Assembly: GCA_965221855.1 (NCBI GenBank)
Contig: CBDCSV010000005.1
Location: forward strand, 1-64,000
Source of the DNA: JAJDXO01 sp965221855
GTDB taxonomy: Bacteria; Pseudomonadota; Alphaproteobacteria; Rhodospirillales; UBA2165
Length of the DNA stretch: 64,000 nt
Direction of reading: 5' to 3'
The position numbers and the translations under genes were made by a program. The notes under the pieces were generated by a model. It ran no database searches and was not told the DNA's origin. It was given only the letters and a program-made list of their open reading frames with translations. Positions 61,153-64,000 of the stretch are shown piece after piece (the stretch's first letter is position 1; every line of letters begins with the position of its first letter).

Positions 61153-61986
61153 ATGGGAGACCGAGCTTTGGGCGACGATATTGATCCATCAGGCGCCGCA
61201 CGCACCAACCTCTCGGCACCGCAACGCACCACCGGCCCGACCGCACCGACCCGGGACAGACCTTCCGCGGGCCTTGAGGCCGACGCCGCGGCGGAGGACG
61301 CCATCGCGCTCTTCCAGGCCCGAAGCCTGTCGGATCGTGTTGGCGACCTGGCTGTTCTGAGGGACAAAATCGAACAGGGTATCGGTACGGTCGAAGCGGC
61401 GGTCCGGGGTATCGAGTCGATTATCGATCTGGTGAACCGGATGAAAGGCATCGCGCTGTCGGCCAAGTCCGGCAACGATGCCGCCGGCCGGTCCAATTCG
61501 GCCACCCGGTTCAACGATCTGCGCGCCGAGCTCGACAACCTGGCGAACGGCGCCGGCTACAAGGGGACCAACCTCATCAAGGGCTCCCCGGACAACCTTC
61601 GGGTGACCTTCGGCGAGGACGGCGGCTCGGCCCTGACGGTGGCGGGCGTCCCGTCGGATGCATCCGGCCTGTCGATTGCGGCCGCGGCCGGCAATTGGGG
61701 CGCGGACGCGGACATCGACAAGGCGATCGACGACCTCGACCGCGCGCTGACCACTCTCCGGTCAACGGCGTCCGACCTGGGCGCCGGCGCGAGCGTGTTG
61801 ACCTTGCGGCTGGACTTCGCCGGAAACCTGATCGACACGTTGGAAGAAGGCGCGGCCAAACTGGCCGACGACGGCTCGAACGAGGAATCAGGGGACCCGC
61901 CGGCCCTTCAGCCTCACCGGCGGCCTGGCGCCATTGATCTGAGTATTGGGCGGCAGTCCGGACAGTCGATCTTGCGCCTGTTCTGA
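61153..61986 (+). CDS. flagellin-like protein with divergent termini
   Basis: 277 residues from ATG 61153; an upstream TTG at 61015 would add 46 untypical residues. The central part matches flagellin N-terminal D1 helices (VGDLAVLRDKIEQGIGTVEA, IIDLVNRMKGIALSAKSG and LDNLANGAGYKGTNLI). The C-terminal end RQSGQSILRLF matches the flagellin tail, but the helix before it has Pro residues (NEESGDPPALQPHRRPGAID) where flagellins have Leu and Gln. It may be a specialised secretion partner or a decaying copy. The short N-terminal region lacks the usual first helix. Confidence 0.7.
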   Translation: MGDRALGDDIDPSGAARTNLSAPQRTTGPTAPTRDRPSAGLEADAAAEDAIALFQARSLSDRVGDLAVLRDKIEQGIGTVEAAVRGIESIIDLVNRMKGIALSAKSGNDAAGRSNSATRFNDLRAELDNLANGAGYKGTNLIKGSPDNLRVTFGEDGGSALTVAGVPSDASGLSIAAAAGNWGADADIDKAIDDLDRALTTLRSTASDLGAGASVLTLRLDFAGNLIDTLEEGAAKLADDGSNEESGDPPALQPHRRPGAIDLSIGRQSGQSILRLF

Positions 61987-62084
61987 TTTCCGGCGGTTTT
62001 GGCGCGCAATGTGGCCAGTGATAGACTGGCAACCGAATCAACGCGGTCATCTTCAGTGACCGTCCAACGAGGTCAAACGCTTAG

Positions 62085-62483
62085 ATGCCCCTGAAATTGA
62101 CCCTAAAGCCCAACGAAAAAGTGCTCATCGGCACCGCCGTGATCACGAATGCCGGCCAGAAAAGCGAAATAATTATTCAAAATACGGTTCCCGTGCTTCG
62201 GGAGAAGGACATTATTGCCGAGGAAAACGCCGATACCTTGGCCAAAAGGCTCTACTACATCATTCTCAGCATGTACGTGGACCAAATAAACGAGAACGAG
62301 TACCACAAGATTTACTTCAAGCTGGTCAAAGAGCTTTTCGATGCCCTGCCCGACCAGCGTAGTCTGGAAATGGTGATGGCCGTATCCCGGAAAATCCTCG
62401 AAGGGAATCATTACCAGGCCCTGAAGGAGTGCCGGAAATTGATCAAATTTGAATCGGAGGTTCTGGCGAGTGCCTCGAGATAG
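62085..62483 (+). CDS. flbT: flagellar biosynthesis repressor FlbT
   Basis: 132 residues. It begins MPLKLTLKPNEKVLIGTAVI and ends with the family's C-terminal helices (YQALKECRKLIKFE). FlbT binds flagellin mRNA and controls its translation in alphaproteobacteria. It follows the flagellin-like gene by about 100 bp, the expected partner. flaF is not seen in the window. The 280 bp after it, up to the IS256 copy, hold no gene I can support. Confidence 0.93.
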   Translation: MPLKLTLKPNEKVLIGTAVITNAGQKSEIIIQNTVPVLREKDIIAEENADTLAKRLYYIILSMYVDQINENEYHKIYFKLVKELFDALPDQRSLEMVMAVSRKILEGNHYQALKECRKLIKFESEVLASASR

Positions 62484-62766
62484 TTTGGAGGCTCACGCGC
62501 GGACCATGACCCTGGCGGGAAACGCGGGTTAAATCGACAGCCCCGAGTATGGCTGTTACCCGGCCACAGATTCTCTGATCCGAGAGCTTATCGAGCTCAC
62601 TTGGAATATTTTCGGCGCCCACGCGGCCGGGCCCCGTTGTGGCGTCCGCGGCCCGTTGCGCCGGACCCGTCCACCGCCAAAAAACCTATGCAAAGCAACG
62701 GTTTAGGGCTCGGCAAAGCCGGCGTCCGCCGGCGCAAAATCGCCTCGTGCGCCGAGGGTCTAGGGC

Positions 62767-64000
62767 GGTAACGTCAAGAGTTGTGTGTCAGGGAGAGAGG
62801 GGTACTGATTCCCTGAGACTTGTTTTCGTGAATGAAGACCGCGAAGAGGATGCGGTCCATTGAGGTCTTGTCCTGGAAGGTTCCCATGGGCCGGGTTCGT
62901 CTCCGGACCTCCCGGAACCGTCGTTCGATGGCGTTGGTGGTCCTGACCTGCTTTCGTTCGGCAAGGGTCTTGTAGCGGAAGCAGGTGAGCAAGTCGTCGA
63001 GGTCGTTGCGCAGGCAGGCGACGGCCTTGGGGTAGGTCTGCTCCCAGGCGTCGGCGAAGCGGCGGGCGGCGCTGAGCGCCTTTGGCCGAGTGTCTGCGTT
63101 CATGACGTCGTGGACGTCGGCCTTGACGGCCTCCTGGTCGGTCTTGCGGACCTTGTCGAGGATGTTGCGCATCTTGTGCGCCCAGCATCTCTGGACCGGG
63201 ATGCCGTGATAGACGACCGGCAAGGCGGCGAGCAGGCCCTGGCCGCCATCGACGCAGATCATCTCCAGGCCCTCGCCGGTGAGGCCGCGGCGGTGCAGCG
63301 CGGTGAGGAAGCGCTCCCACTCCGCGGCGCTCTCGCTGCCTGAGAGACAAAAGTCGATAATCTCCTTCTTGCCGTCGTGCCGTATGCCCAACGCCACAAG
63401 GACCGGCCTGCGGAGCGCGCCGGCGCCGGTCTTGCGGGCCAGCACCACGCCGTCGAGCATCAGCGCCTTGTAGGCGTTCTTCAGCGGCCGGCGGTGGAAT
63501 GCGGCGACCGACAGATCGAGGGTCTTGGCGACCCGGCTCACCGTCGCGGCCGAGACCGGACGCCCGAGCAGGGCAAGCAGGACCTCGCCGACCTTGCGGG
63601 TCGAGAGCCCCAGCACGAAGCCGGCCAGGATGGCGCGGTCGATCTCTGGAGCGCGCCTTGCGTAGCTCTTCAGAACCTCGGTCGGGCAGAAGTGCCGGGT
63701 GCGCGGCACGTTGAGCTCGATGTCGCCGAGCTCGCTGAGCAGGCGGCGCCGGTAGGTGCCGTTGCGCCGGTCGCGCATAGCGCTGCCATCGAGGCCGTCG
63801 AGCCAGCGATCCACCGCCTCGGCCATCCGGCCCTCGATGATCTCGGCCAGCGCCTGGCGGCCAAGCGGGCGATAACCCTCGCCCCAGTCCAATCCGCCTG
63901 CTTGCATCTCCTTCACCACCTCAAAGGCTTGTGGTAGGTTCTCAATCGTTACAGCTTGCTGTGGCATCGGGGTGCTCCTTCTTGCGGTTGTCGTGAACCA
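62767..64000 (-). mobile_element. IS256-type insertion sequence, copy B, truncated by window end
   Basis: The end GGTAACGTCAAGAGTTGTGT matches the right end of copy A, and the element runs in inverted orientation past base 64000. Its left border and target duplication lie outside the window; the eight bases before 62767 are TCTAGGGC. Confidence 0.92.
62774..63967 (-). CDS. IS256 family transposase (copy B)
   Basis: 397 residues, identical to copy A over about the first 185 residues apart from one Cys/Arg change, and over the C-terminal 60. A central block differs at many positions (for example DFCLSGSESAAEW against DFQLAASESAAEW, and KVRKTDQEAV against KVRVADQQAV). Catalytic blocks LMLDGVVLARKTG, MICVDGGQGLL and TTNAIERRFREVRR are intact. 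Confidence 0.95.
   Translation of the reverse strand: MPQQAVTIENLPQAFEVVKEMQAGGLDWGEGYRPLGRQALAEIIEGRMAEAVDRWLDGLDGSAMRDRRNGTYRRRLLSELGDIELNVPRTRHFCPTEVLKSYARRAPEIDRAILAGFVLGLSTRKVGEVLLALLGRPVSAATVSRVAKTLDLSVAAFHRRPLKNAYKALMLDGVVLARKTGAGALRRPVLVALGIRHDGKKEIIDFCLSGSESAAEWERFLTALHRRGLTGEGLEMICVDGGQGLLAALPVVYHGIPVQRCWAHKMRNILDKVRKTDQEAVKADVHDVMNADTRPKALSAARRFADAWEQTYPKAVACLRNDLDDLLTCFRYKTLAERKQVRTTNAIERRFREVRRRTRPMGTFQDKTSMDRILFAVFIHENKSQGISTPLSLTHNS

Noticed and set aside
36310..64000. IS256 copies as ends of a composite transposon
   Set aside because: The segment between them contains core genes (purC, speDE, dksA, flbT), and copy A has its own 8-bp target duplication, so it inserted independently.
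1..64000. CRISPR arrays, toxin-antitoxin pairs, retrons or restriction-modification operons
   Set aside because: No regularly spaced repeat array, no short overlapping toxin-antitoxin gene pair, no reverse transcriptase and no DNA methyltransferase were seen.

Overview
The window is a GC-rich alphaproteobacterial chromosome segment, most likely Rhodospirillales-like. The evidence is the hisB-DUF2628-hisH-hisA-hisF-hisE run divergent from hslVU, the lppC/rsmI/yraN/BON-lipoprotein/gshB neighbourhood, a DksA that keeps only one of the four zinc-finger cysteines, and flbT next to a flagellin-like gene. Genus and species cannot be assigned from sequence alone.

Layout: 1-453 is the 3' end of a histidine phosphatase gene. 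An IS630-type element (copy 1) follows, then hslU/hslV on the minus strand and the his operon on the plus strand (3.7-7.3 kb). 7.4-18.4 kb is housekeeping: pyrE, a HIT protein, yifB/comM, a kinase-like gene, gshB, a BON lipoprotein, yraN, rsmI and lppC. It is interrupted by a low-GC DUF3800 gene and a second, different IS630-type element between rsmI and yraN. 18.4-21.4 kb is a small scar: IS630 copy 2, the 3' half of an ISAs1-type transposase, a possible PD-(D/E)XK nuclease and a TusA-like gene. 21.4-35.3 kb is catabolic and transport: two extradiol-dioxygenase-like VOC proteins, a quinone oxidoreductase, two tandem family-5 solute-binding proteins without a permease, a YciI protein, a TAXI-TRAP transporter, and a LivGFHM-type ABC cassette without a binding protein. 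A second DUF3800 gene and a complete IS256-type element with an 8-bp target duplication follow. 37.7-58.1 kb is a second catabolic region: hydroxypyruvate isomerase-like, a long-form PurC, an MFS transporter, a small reductive-dehalogenase-like Fe-S protein with a D-threonine-aldolase-like gene, a large soluble-type reductive dehalogenase with an internally duplicated corrinoid-binding module, an SDR, a feruloyl-CoA-synthetase-like ligase, a DMT exporter, a fused indolepyruvate ferredoxin oxidoreductase, a CitE-like lyase, a CaiB-type CoA transferase, a VOC protein, a 2-hydroxyacid dehydrogenase and an M24 protein with an altered metal site. IS630 copy 3 follows, then speE/speD, dksA, a flagellin-like gene and flbT. 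The window ends inside a second, inverted IS256-type copy.

The most notable points are these. (a) The reductive dehalogenase gene has a palindrome placed like a repressor operator just downstream of a candidate promoter, and it keeps catalytic Tyr/Lys/Arg at the positions I recall for the soluble catabolic enzyme NpRdhA. (b) All four IS630-type insertions occupy CTAG targets, and in three of them the TA is part of a TAG stop codon that the insertion rebuilds, so the host protein is unchanged. (c) Two enzymes in the catabolic region have substituted key residues (catalytic His to Phe in the 2-hydroxyacid dehydrogenase; four of five metal ligands in the M24 protein). I see no CRISPR array, tRNA or rRNA. 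I did not find a clearly new multi-gene defence or signalling system; the reductive dehalogenase locus and the IS/stop-codon relationship are the best leads.
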